A DNA stretch of 5,986 nt from JAUWCW01 sp030609125 [NCBI: Candidatus Rokuibacteriota bacterium] (GTDB taxonomy: Bacteria > JAUVQV01): the NCBI GenBank assembly GCA_030609125.1, contig JAUWCW010000132.1, positions 1-5,986 on the forward strand, read 5' to 3'. This document shows positions 1 through 5,340 of this stretch, one piece after another (within the stretch, counting starts at the first letter, position 1; every line of letters starts with the position of its first letter). Below the pieces are notes generated by a model. That model made no database searches, was not told where the DNA came from, and saw only the letters and a list, made by a program, of their open reading frames with translations. The position numbers and the translations under genes were made by a program.

Positions 1-564
1 GCCGGTCCCTGCCGCCGCGGACAGGGGGCTCCATGCTTCACTCTCCCTGTCCAGGTGGTCGAGCAGCTCCAGATAGCGCCTCTCGAAGGCGGCGGCCTCC
101 TCCTCGCTCACCGTGGCCTCACCGAGAATGTCCACGGTAAAGGCGTAGCCCGCCCTCCGCAACGCCTTCAGGGTCCTGACCGCCTCGTCGGGGGTTGACC
201 CTGCGATAAAGATGCGCCCCATCCTCTCGATGTTGGTGCGGAGGGTGTTCCCCAGCAGCCTCCCCGCCGTACCCTCACCGAGGGAGAGCCCCTTGGCTCC
301 GAACCGCAGGACTGGGGGCAGGCCGGCGCCGGATTCCCCGAAATACTCATCGATGTGGCGGGCGAGGGCATCGCCGCTCTTGAGCGCGGGAAGACAGTCG
401 ACGAACCGAAAGAGCTGGATCTTGAAGGCCTCGTTGGACATGGCCAGGTCCAGCACCTTCCCCGCCCACCATCCTCTGTTGAAGAGGGTCGGAGCACCGC
501 CGCGGATGCGGGCGAAGAGCTTTGCACCCCGCTCCGCGATCCGCTTTTCGAGTTGCGCGTCCAT
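1..564 (-). CDS. putA: Proline dehydrogenase (PutA-like), N-terminal part, cut by left window edge
   Basis: The reverse strand is open from an ATG at 564 to base 1, giving 188 residues with no stop, so the gene continues outside the window. The product would oxidise proline to pyrroline-5-carboxylate with FAD; if it is a full PutA it would also carry a C-terminal aldehyde dehydrogenase that makes glutamate. Seen: an N-terminal block with WWAGKVLDLAMSNEAFK (32-48) and IQLFRFVDCLPAL (49-61), then RTNIERMGRIFIAGSTPDEA (109-128) and YAFTVDILGEATVSEEEA (140-157). The last stretch is the first core beta strand of the proline dehydrogenase barrel, as in PutA (MLGEA-type motif). A second in-frame ATG lies 12 nt upstream at 576; 564 is preferred because AGG (569-571) lies 4 nt before it, but this ribosome site is weak. 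It diverges from hisA. One-domain or bifunctional status cannot be decided here. Confidence 0.85.
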   Translation of the reverse strand, partial: MDAQLEKRIAERGAKLFARIRGGAPTLFNRGWWAGKVLDLAMSNEAFKIQLFRFVDCLPALKSGDALARHIDEYFGESGAGLPPVLRFGAKGLSLGEGTAGRLLGNTLRTNIERMGRIFIAGSTPDEAVRTLKALRRAGYAFTVDILGEATVSEEEAAAFERRYLELLDHLDRESEAWSPLSAAAGTG

Positions 565-586
565 CGCGCCTATCATAAGAAAATCA

Positions 587-660
587 GGGGACAGATACCA
601 TGTATTCGTGCTGCCGGCTTGGCATTTGGACCGCAACATGGAAAAATGGCACCTGTTCCC
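587..660. repeat. Imperfect inverted repeat, REP/RAYT-palindrome-like, in the putA-hisA divergent leader
   Basis: GGGGACAGATACCAT (587-601) pairs with ATGGCACCTGTTCCC (646-660): the reverse complement of the right arm matches the left arm at 12 of 15 positions, with 44 nt between. Inside are a second possible pair, CCATG (598-602) with CATGG (637-641), and a small TGCC-GGCTT-GGCA hairpin (612-624). From general knowledge, GGGGACAGA-type arms are recurrent in palindromes dispersed in Deltaproteobacteria and often tied to REP-associated tyrosine transposases (Y1_Tnp); that link is from memory. No transposase is present in the window. The left arm begins 11 nt beyond the alternative putA ATG at 576, so the element occupies most of the space where both divergent promoters should be. 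Confidence 0.5.
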
Positions 661-673
661 GGGTTCAAGGCAC

Positions 674-678
674 GAGGT
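674..678 (+). promoter_or_regulatory. Shine-Dalgarno GAGGT that fixes the hisA start
   Basis: GAGGT ends 6 nt before the ATG at 685. The reading frame stays open upstream to 355, but that extension overlaps the putA coding sequence on the other strand, and the HIS6-type protein family begins at MKFRPCIDLH. This site therefore supports 685 as the start. Confidence 0.7.
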
Positions 679-684
679 ATACAC

Positions 685-1443
685 ATGAAATTCCGTCCCT
701 GCATAGACCTGCACGCCGGCGTGGTGAAGCAGATCGTCGGATCGACTTTCTCCGACGACGCTCCCTCAACGATAAGCACGAATTATTCCTCTGCGCGGCC
801 CGCTTCCTGGTACGCAGGGATGTACAGGCGCGACGGCCTCGCCGCCGGTCACGTCATCAAACTCGGCCCGGGCAACGACGAGGCCGCCGCGGAGGCCCTG
901 GAGGCCTTTCCCGGCGGGTTTCACATCGGGGGGGGGATCAGCGGGGAGAACGCCCTTTCCTGGCTCGACCGCGGGGCCTCCCACGTGATCGTCACGTCCC
1001 ATGTCTTTCGCGGCGGCCAGATCGACGAAGAGAGGCTGCGGGCTCTCGTCCGGCTGGTAGGGAAGGAGCGGCTCGTCCTCGACCTTTCCTGCCGCAGACG
1101 GGGCGGCCGCTACTGGGTTGTCACCGACCGGTGGCAGAAGTTCACCGATGTGGAGGTGAGCGCCGAAAGCCTCGAACGTCTTTCGGCTTCCTGTGACGAG
1201 TTTCTCGTCCACGCGGCCGACGTGGAAGGCAAATGCCGGGGGGTCGAGGCGGATCTCGTCGAGTTGCTGGGGAACTGGCGGGGAATACCGATCACCTACG
1301 CCGGCGGGATCCGCAGCATGGAGGACATCCAACTCATCGCCGACGCCGGCCGGGGGAGTCTGGACTTCACCGTCGGCAGCGCCCTCGACATCTTCGGCGG
1401 GACGGGGCTGCGGTACGAAGAGATCGCCGCACGGTATGGTTAA
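685..1443 (+). CDS. hisA: HisA, eukaryotic (HIS6) type: ProFAR isomerase of histidine biosynthesis
   Basis: The 252-residue protein should carry out the fourth step of histidine synthesis, the Amadori isomerisation of the ProFAR aminoaldose to the PRFAR aminoketose, in the cytosol. It is a (beta/alpha)8 barrel with CIDLHAG at 6-12 (general-acid/base Asp8), GHVIKLGPGN (55-64), IGGGIS (81-86) and YAGGIRSMED (205-214) as the two phosphate-gripping loops, and VLDLSCR (131-137) with the second catalytic Asp133. RYWVVTDRWQKFTDV (142-156) and FTVGSALDIFGG (228-239) are typical of the yeast/plant HIS6 subfamily, not of the common bacterial HisA. Length agrees with that subfamily. No other his gene is adjacent, so it is not in a his operon here. 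It diverges from putA, and the DUF188 gene follows after 86 nt. The family call is strong; the function is by family. Confidence 0.9.
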   Translation: MKFRPCIDLHAGVVKQIVGSTFSDDAPSTISTNYSSARPASWYAGMYRRDGLAAGHVIKLGPGNDEAAAEALEAFPGGFHIGGGISGENALSWLDRGASHVIVTSHVFRGGQIDEERLRALVRLVGKERLVLDLSCRRRGGRYWVVTDRWQKFTDVEVSAESLERLSASCDEFLVHAADVEGKCRGVEADLVELLGNWRGIPITYAGGIRSMEDIQLIADAGRGSLDFTVGSALDIFGGTGLRYEEIAARYG

Positions 1444-1529
1444 CACGACCTACCGTACTGCAGGCCGGGAGGAACTCGCCGGTGGGCCGCTGCCGGCCGC
1501 AGAGAAGTTCGGAACAGGGGATCTGAGCC

Positions 1530-1979
1530 GTGCCACGCATCTATGTTGACGCCGACGCCTGCCCGGTGAAGGCGGAAGTCTGTCGTGTGGCGGAGCGCTA
1601 CGATCTCGAGGTTATTCTGGTGGCGCACTCCAGGATGCGTGTCCCGGGCGGGAAGAAGACAATCCTGCGCGTCGTCGAGGAGGGCTTCGACGCTGCCGAC
1701 GACTGGATCGTCGATCACGTGGAAAATCTGGATATCGTGGTCTGCGGGGACATCCCGCTGGCGGCCCGGTGTCTCGAGAAAGGGGCCCGCGTCATCGGCC
1801 CGACGGGAAAGCCCTTTACCGAAGACAACATCGGCGAGGCCGTGGCTTCCCGGGCACTGCTCTCGGAGCTGCGCGATCTCGGCGAGGTGACGGGCGGACC
1901 GCCTCCGTTCCGCAAGAAGGACCGCTCCCGCTTTCTCCAGGAGCTGGACAAGATGATCCACGCCATCCGACGCCGGTGA
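1530..1979 (+). CDS. YaiI/YqxD family protein (DUF188, UPF0178)
   Basis: A 149-residue protein with GTG start (1530), preceded by AGGGG at 1516-1520, 9 nt away. It begins with the family signature IYVDADACPVK (residues 4-14) and continues with the conserved VPGGKKTILRVVEEGFDAADDWI-type stretch (about 38-60), the acidic VVCGDIPLAARCLEKGA block (70-86), and the GKPFTEDNIGEAVASR region (92-107) ending in the GGPPPF...DRSRFLQELDK tail (122-140). Length matches the usual size of about 150. The conserved Asp residues (D7, D9, D73) recall a PIN-like nuclease fold, but no function is established for the family, so none is assigned. It may be cotranscribed with hisA across the 86-nt gap; no terminator is obvious there. 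It converges with the PilZ gene, whose stop lies 27 nt on. Confidence 0.88.
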   Translation: MPRIYVDADACPVKAEVCRVAERYDLEVILVAHSRMRVPGGKKTILRVVEEGFDAADDWIVDHVENLDIVVCGDIPLAARCLEKGARVIGPTGKPFTEDNIGEAVASRALLSELRDLGEVTGGPPPFRKKDRSRFLQELDKMIHAIRRR

Positions 1980-2005
1980 AGATGGCCGCCCCAGGGGGGG
2001 TCTGG

Positions 2006-2395
2006 CTAGGAGGTCCCTGACCGGGAAGACAGTGACCGGCAGCGATACGGCTGATCCACGGAGGCGATGAAGCTGTGGCTCAGGGTGATGTCGTAGTGTG
2101 TCGACGGAGACGGGTTGGAGAATTCGACCCCGAACGTGTAGCTGTCTTCGCCCTGCGAAGCGCCGAGGCGGGAGACTTTCGAGACGATCGGGACGGGCCG
2201 GGGGGAGGAGGGAAGCCTCACTTCGAGCTTGACCAGGGAGTCGCGGGGGAGAAACTCGTCGGTGGTGAAGAGCAGTCCCTCACAGGAGAGATTCTTCACC
2301 AGCCCGTTCCTGTGCTCTGGGGGATGTACGCCGATTCTCGTGTACTTCACAGGCAGGACGACATCGAGCCTTCGGGACCGTCGCTTCTCCGGCAT
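2006..2395 (-). CDS. PilZ domain protein (c-di-GMP receptor)
   Basis: A 129-residue stand-alone PilZ protein, expected to bind cyclic di-GMP in the cytosol and pass the signal to an unknown partner in motility, surface or secretion control. Both ligand motifs are intact: RxxxR at residues 5-9 (RRSRR) and N-L-S-C-E-G at 35-40 (the (D/N)xSxxG motif). The following beta strands are visible: LVKLEVRLP (54-62), VPIVSKVSRLG (68-78) and YTFGVEFSNPS (86-96). The frame extends upstream to 2452, but ATG 2395 is chosen because GAGGGG (2402-2407) lies 6 nt before it and the PilZ domain begins right there. The C-terminal 30 residues are polar and unrecognised. It stands alone: convergent with DUF188, divergent from the NlpC/P60 gene, so no target can be read from context. 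Confidence 0.85.
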   Translation of the reverse strand: MPEKRRSRRLDVVLPVKYTRIGVHPPEHRNGLVKNLSCEGLLFTTDEFLPRDSLVKLEVRLPSSPRPVPIVSKVSRLGASQGEDSYTFGVEFSNPSPSTHYDITLSHSFIASVDQPYRCRSLSSRSGTS

Positions 2396-2401
2396 CCGCT
2401 T

Positions 2402-2407
2402 CCCCTC
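2402..2407 (-). promoter_or_regulatory. Shine-Dalgarno GAGGGG that fixes the PilZ start
   Basis: On the minus strand GAGGGG ends 6 nt before the ATG at 2395. The longer in-frame start at 2452 has no comparable site and would add 19 residues ahead of the RxxxR motif. Confidence 0.6.
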
Positions 2408-2442
2408 GCAGAATCCTGATCTGAAGTCCTGAACTCTGGCGC

Positions 2443-2471
2443 ATTGGGCCACAATCGATACCGGCTGTCAA
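2443..2471 (-). promoter_or_regulatory. Possible sigma-70 promoter for the PilZ gene
   Basis: A perfect TTGACA -35 hexamer lies on the minus strand at 2466-2471, followed after 17 nt by CCCAAT (2443-2448), which matches TATAAT at only 3 of 6 positions. Location, about 50 nt ahead of the ATG at 2395, is suitable. The poor -10 makes this tentative. Confidence 0.3.
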
Positions 2472-2580
2472 CACTACGGTCTCCTCTCCTCATGGGTTTT
2501 CACTTCACCCCGGGCGCGGGTGGCTGGCCGGTCTGCATCGAGGCGGCGTCGTGTGTCCCGGCGGGGGCAGGAACTGGTAG

Positions 2581-2586
2581 TATAAT
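2581..2586 (+). promoter_or_regulatory. Consensus -10 element (TATAAT) ahead of the NlpC/P60 gene
   Basis: TATAAT matches the sigma-70 -10 consensus exactly and lies 29 nt before the ATG at 2616, which would leave a short leader. No recognisable -35 stands 16-18 nt upstream (the area reads CCCGGCGG), and the extended -10 TG is absent, so an activator may be needed or the match may be chance. The rest of the 220-nt gap at 2396-2615 shows no gene. Confidence 0.35.
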
Positions 2587-2615
2587 TCCTGGATCGGAGA
2601 CGAGGACGGCAGTAT

Positions 2616-3155
2616 ATGAGAGAGCCATTGTGCCGCGACGGGAGAGGCGGAGCGCTGAAACGCTTTCTGGCGGTCATTCTCGCCGGCGCCCTTATGGCGG
2701 GGTGTTCCGCGGCGCCCGTGAAAAGGGGGACGGCCCCGAAATACGTCGGTCCGGCGAAAGAAGCCGCTCTCTCGGACCGGGAGGGCGTGAAGGACGCTCT
2801 CTACCGCCAGTACCGGGAGTGGAAAGGGGTGCGGTACAGGAACGGAGGGCTGTCGAGGGGGGGGATAGACTGCTCGGGCTTCGTCTTCGTCACCTACCGG
2901 GACCGGTTCGGCATCATCCTTCCCCGGCGCACAAAAGAGCAGGTCGGGGCGGGGAAGAGAATCAAGCAGAAGAAGCTGAGGCCCGGCGACCTTGTCTTTT
3001 TCAAAACGGGCTTTTTCTCGAGGCACGTGGGCATCTATGTGGGGCAGAGGACCTTCCTGCATGTCTCCGGGAAGAAGGGCGTCACCATGACGAGCCTGGA
3101 TAACCGGTACTGGTCCAGGAGGTACTGGCAGTCGAGGCGGATCGGCTCCGGGTGA
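2616..3155 (+). CDS. NlpC/P60 family lipoprotein, putative cell-wall endopeptidase
   Basis: A 179-residue protein with a lipoprotein signal and a single NlpC/P60 cysteine peptidase domain, expected to be anchored in the envelope and to cut peptidoglycan stem-peptide bonds (gamma-D-Glu-diamino acid type by family). Seen: a basic n-region ending in K15-R16, hydrophobic FLAVILAGALMAGC (17-30) with lipid-acceptor Cys30 (Met at -3 is less usual than Leu), then a peptidase domain from about 57. Catalytic Cys86 lies in GGIDCSGFV (82-90), His137 in SRHVGIYV (135-142), and the third polar residue is His149 in FLHVSG (147-152). LRPGDLVFF (121-129) is the usual family block. The catalytic triad is complete, and the size resembles Spr/NlpC lipoproteins. 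Start ATG 2616 has GAGG at 2602-2605, 10 nt upstream. No extra targeting domain (LysM, SH3) is present. Confidence 0.9.
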   Translation: MREPLCRDGRGGALKRFLAVILAGALMAGCSAAPVKRGTAPKYVGPAKEAALSDREGVKDALYRQYREWKGVRYRNGGLSRGGIDCSGFVFVTYRDRFGIILPRRTKEQVGAGKRIKQKKLRPGDLVFFKTGFFSRHVGIYVGQRTFLHVSGKKGVTMTSLDNRYWSRRYWQSRRIGSG

Positions 3156-3156
3156 G

Positions 3157-3186
3157 CGGAGGCGGTTCTCGCCGTGACCGCCTCCG
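3157..3186 (+). terminator. Perfect 10-bp hairpin directly after the NlpC/P60 stop codon
   Basis: CGGAGGCGGT (3157-3166) and ACCGCCTCCG (3177-3186) are exact reverse complements separated by a 10-nt loop. It begins 1 nt after the stop at 3153-3155. No T-run follows (GAACGGATG comes next), so it is not a canonical intrinsic terminator. It may instead protect the mRNA 3' end or act with Rho. It separates the lipoprotein gene from the cytochrome gene. Confidence 0.45.
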
Positions 3187-3250
3187 GAACGGATGCGGGA
3201 ATCATCTGATATCATGGAAACGGAAGTCACATCGACCTGTTGGAGCACAT

Positions 3251-3256
3251 GGAGGG
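3251..3256 (+). promoter_or_regulatory. Shine-Dalgarno GGAGGG that fixes the cytochrome start
   Basis: GGAGGG ends 6 nt before the ATG at 3263. The frame is open back to 3152, but that would put 37 polar, signal-less residues before a good signal peptide and overlap the lipoprotein gene. ATG 3263 is therefore chosen. Confidence 0.75.
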
Positions 3257-3262
3257 CAGAGG

Positions 3263-3736
3263 ATGAAGATTGCATCGTGGTTCGCCGTCGCAGTTACCGC
3301 AACGTTCCTGTCCGGCGCGGCCGTCGCCGGCGCCGAAGATTCGCTGGTTGACCGTCTCGAGCGGGGACAGAAAACGTTCGAGTCCACCTGCAGCGCCTGT
3401 CATGAGATCGACAAGCCGCTCTCAAAAGACATGGGCCGCACCGAGTGGGAAGCCCTGCTCGTACAGATGACGGGACGCGGCGCCGATATCAGCGGGGAAG
3501 ACAAGGCGCTGATCGTAGACTACCTGACCGCCCGCTTCGCGTTCTCCAGCAAGTGCACCGTCTGCCACACCAAAGAGCAGGTCTACGACAGGGAGCAGAC
3601 CCTCGCCGATTGGGAGAAGACCGTGGCTGAGATGGCCCGGAAGCAGCCGGACCTCATCAGCGACGCCGAGGCCCGGGTGATCATCGCCTATCTCACGCTC
3701 GTCCTGGGCCCCGCGGCGTCGTCCACCGGCGAATAG
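3263..3736 (+). CDS. Periplasmic diheme c-type cytochrome with two repeated halves
   Basis: A 157-residue secreted electron carrier. A Sec signal peptide covers 1-24 with an AGA cleavage site before Glu25, leaving about 133 mature residues. Two covalent heme motifs are present: CSACH (43-47) and CTVCH (98-102). The protein is an internal duplication: each half follows the plan CxxCH, then Trp (W62, W117), a Met seven residues later (M69, M124; possible distal heme ligands), an I-S-x-x-E/A turn (76-80 and 132-136), and a closing I-x-x-YL helix (YL at 87-88 and 143-144). This is the layout of small class I-like cytochromes whose heme is followed by a WxxxxxxM segment. The redox partner is unknown. 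The DUF362 gene follows 7 nt downstream, so the two are probably cotranscribed. Function beyond electron transfer cannot be read. Confidence 0.88.
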   Translation: MKIASWFAVAVTATFLSGAAVAGAEDSLVDRLERGQKTFESTCSACHEIDKPLSKDMGRTEWEALLVQMTGRGADISGEDKALIVDYLTARFAFSSKCTVCHTKEQVYDREQTLADWEKTVAEMARKQPDLISDAEARVIIAYLTLVLGPAASSTGE

Positions 3737-3743
3737 GACGACT

Positions 3744-4628
3744 GTGGCGAAGATCGCCCTGGTCAGGACTGCCGACCGGGAGACCGGCGTTCCGCAGGCC
3801 ATCGACCTGCTCGGCGTCAACCCCGTGCGGGGAAAAGCGGTCCTGATCAAGCCGAACTTCAACACCGCCGACCCCTTTCCCGGCGCCACCCACAACGACA
3901 CCCTCGCGGCGATTGTCCACCGCCTGCGCGCCATGGGCGCCGGCAAGATCACCGTTGCCGACCGCAGCGGCCCCGCCGACACGGCAGAGGTCATGACCGA
4001 GCTCGGTGTCGACCGGCTCTGCGCCGACCTCGGCGTCTCGCTCCTCAACTTCGAAAGCCTCGAACACCACGGCTGGAAGCGCATTCAGCCGGAAGGGAGC
4101 CACTGGAGAAGGGGCTTTGACGTGGCCCGTCCCGTCCTGGAGGCGGAGAGCGTTGTTACCACGGGCTGTCTGAAAACACACCGCTTCGGGGCGGTCTTCA
4201 CCATGTCCCTGAAGCTTTCCGTCGGGATCACCCACAAGAGAAACATGAAGGAGCTTCACACTTCCCTGTTCAGCATGCGCAAGATGATCGCCGAGGTGAA
4301 CACCGCCTATCGGCCCGACCTGATCGTCATCGACGGCATCGAGGCCTTCGTGGACGGCGGGCCGATGCGGGGAGAAAAGAAGCGGGCCGACGTCATATTC
4401 GCCGGAACCGACCGGATCGCCGTCGACGCCGTGGGACTGGCCGTTCTGAAGCAGCTCGGGAGCAACAGCAAGATCATGAACACGAAGATCTTTGCGCAGG
4501 GGCAGATTGCCCGCGCCGTGGAGCTCGGGCTCGGCGTTTCAGGGCCGGAGCAGATCGAAATCGTCACCGCCGACGAAGCGGGCGAACGGACAGCGGAGGG
4601 CCTGCGCGCCATTCTCGCCAGAGGCTGA
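3744..4628 (+). CDS. DUF362 family protein
   Basis: A 294-residue soluble protein with GTG start; AGGA (3735-3738) overlaps the stop of the cytochrome gene and lies 5 nt before the start, so it is probably translated from the same mRNA. DUF362 hallmarks are present: KAVLIKPNFN (31-40), the ITVADRSGP stretch (69-77), VVTTGCLKTHRFGAVF (137-152) leading to the LKLSVG segment (156-161), PDLIVIDGIEAFVDGGP (191-207), and FAGTDRIAVDAVGLAVL (219-235). Many DUF362 proteins carry ferredoxin-type 4Fe-4S clusters; here there is no CxxCxxC and only Cys93 and Cys142 occur, so this member has no such cluster domain. There is no signal peptide, which puts it in the cytosol while its operon partner is periplasmic. 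The biochemical role of this subgroup is not known to me. It converges with the Spy-like gene after a 14-nt gap. Confidence 0.88.
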   Translation: MAKIALVRTADRETGVPQAIDLLGVNPVRGKAVLIKPNFNTADPFPGATHNDTLAAIVHRLRAMGAGKITVADRSGPADTAEVMTELGVDRLCADLGVSLLNFESLEHHGWKRIQPEGSHWRRGFDVARPVLEAESVVTTGCLKTHRFGAVFTMSLKLSVGITHKRNMKELHTSLFSMRKMIAEVNTAYRPDLIVIDGIEAFVDGGPMRGEKKRADVIFAGTDRIAVDAVGLAVLKQLGSNSKIMNTKIFAQGQIARAVELGLGVSGPEQIEIVTADEAGERTAEGLRAILARG

Positions 4629-4642
4629 GACGCGCACCGGGA

Positions 4643-5236
4643 TCAGCGCCCGCTGTTGTGCCGCCGCCACATCTCCGGGTCGTGGCCGGCGGGGACCTCG
4701 CCTGAAGAAGCCTCTTCCGAGTATCCCCTGAGACGATTGTAGAGTGTGACCTGCTCGTCGGTGAGCAGGGGCCGGGCCCTCAGGTGAGTCGCGAGATGAA
4801 CGAAGCGCAGGTCCCGTCTTGTCTCCGCGCAGGAAGAGAGGAGGACGAGAAGCTCCTCTTCAGTCATCGAACCCTCGGCGAAGGCACGGTTGAGGGCGCG
4901 CTCGCTCTCGATGAGTTGCAGCCCCAGCGGCACCGCCTCTTCCCTCATCTTTTCGTAAAGGGCCTCGATGTCGTCTCTCTGCTTCCGGGTCAGCCCGATC
5001 TCGTCGGCCATCTCGAGAAGGTGCACCGGGCCCGGGATCCCGTTCAGCTCGGCGGCCTTTGCCAGACCCCATCCTTTCCCCAGCCGCAGCTCGTCGATGT
5101 CTTCGGGGGAGAGGGTCTTGATTTCACGCTTTTCCTGCCCGGCGTAGGGCGATCTGGAGGGTGTCTCCCCCGCGGCGCAGACCGGGATCGCTGTCGTCAG
5201 GAAAAGAGCCGTCATCACACATGCTGTCGTTCTCAT
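4643..5236 (-). CDS. Secreted Spy/CpxP-like protein (LTxxQ-type, periplasmic heavy-metal sensor family)
   Basis: A 197-residue secreted helical protein. The signal peptide is 1-21 with a VCA cleavage site (19-21); Cys20 has Val before it, so a lipobox is unlikely. A conserved block WGLAKAAELNGIPGPVHLLE (56-75) leads to GLTRKQRDDIEALYEKM (81-97), and a second repeat LLTDEQVTLYNRL (157-169) closes the domain; GLTxxQ and LTDEQ are the paired LTxxQ-like motifs of the Spy/CpxP/CnrX superfamily. Such proteins act as periplasmic chaperones or metal/stress sensors; which applies here is inference. The short acidic hairpin EGSMTEEELL (121-130) sits between them. The tail after 172 is unstructured. ATG 5236 has GAGAGGA just upstream. 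It is a single gene, convergent with DUF362, with its own candidate promoter. No CpxAR or CnrYH partner is seen. Confidence 0.75.
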   Translation of the reverse strand: MRTTACVMTALFLTTAIPVCAAGETPSRSPYAGQEKREIKTLSPEDIDELRLGKGWGLAKAAELNGIPGPVHLLEMADEIGLTRKQRDDIEALYEKMREEAVPLGLQLIESERALNRAFAEGSMTEEELLVLLSSCAETRRDLRFVHLATHLRARPLLTDEQVTLYNRLRGYSEEASSGEVPAGHDPEMWRRHNSGR

Positions 5237-5286
5237 CGCCTTGTCCTCTCTTGGCTGCTGTCGAGGAGAGAATTGCTCCGGCCGTC

Positions 5287-5316
5287 AGCGTAGAGCAGCG
5301 GCAGGGAGGATGTCAA
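5287..5316 (-). promoter_or_regulatory. Candidate sigma-70 promoter for the Spy/CpxP-like gene
   Basis: On the minus strand a perfect TTGACA lies at 5311-5316 and TACGCT (3 of 6 to TATAAT) at 5287-5292, spacing 18. It would give a leader of about 45 nt before the ATG at 5236. No CpxR-like box is evident. Confidence 0.35.
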
Positions 5317-5340
5317 CGTGATACCATCAGGAGGCTGGCG

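Noticed and set aside
355-684. N-terminal extension of the HisA frame back to 355
   Set aside because: It overlaps putA coding sequence on the other strand, lacks a ribosome site and has no similarity to the family; the protein family starts at MKFRPCIDLH.
766-1446. 226-residue minus-strand frame opposite hisA
   Set aside because: It is a shadow of the hisA gene, with low-complexity Pro/Ala/Gly/Val-rich sequence and no recognisable domain.
1980-2022. Possible bidirectional terminator between DUF188 and PilZ genes (CCAG/CTGG and GGTC/GACC pairs)
   Set aside because: Only 4-bp stems, no T-tract on either strand.
2521-2537. Sigma-54-like TGGC...TGCA upstream of the NlpC/P60 gene
   Set aside because: GG and GC are separated by 11 nt, not the 10 required by the -24/-12 promoter, and the TATAAT at 2581 is a better candidate.
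2444-3103. 219-residue plus-strand frame overlapping the NlpC/P60 gene
   Set aside because: Its Arg/Gly-rich composition is typical of an out-of-frame reading of a GC-rich gene; the overlapping frame has an intact lipobox and Cys-His-His peptidase motifs.
4644-4655. Short hairpin CAGC-GCCC-GCTG between DUF362 and the Spy-like gene as terminator
   Set aside because: A 4-bp stem with no T-run is too weak to call; it lies within the last codons of the Spy-like gene.
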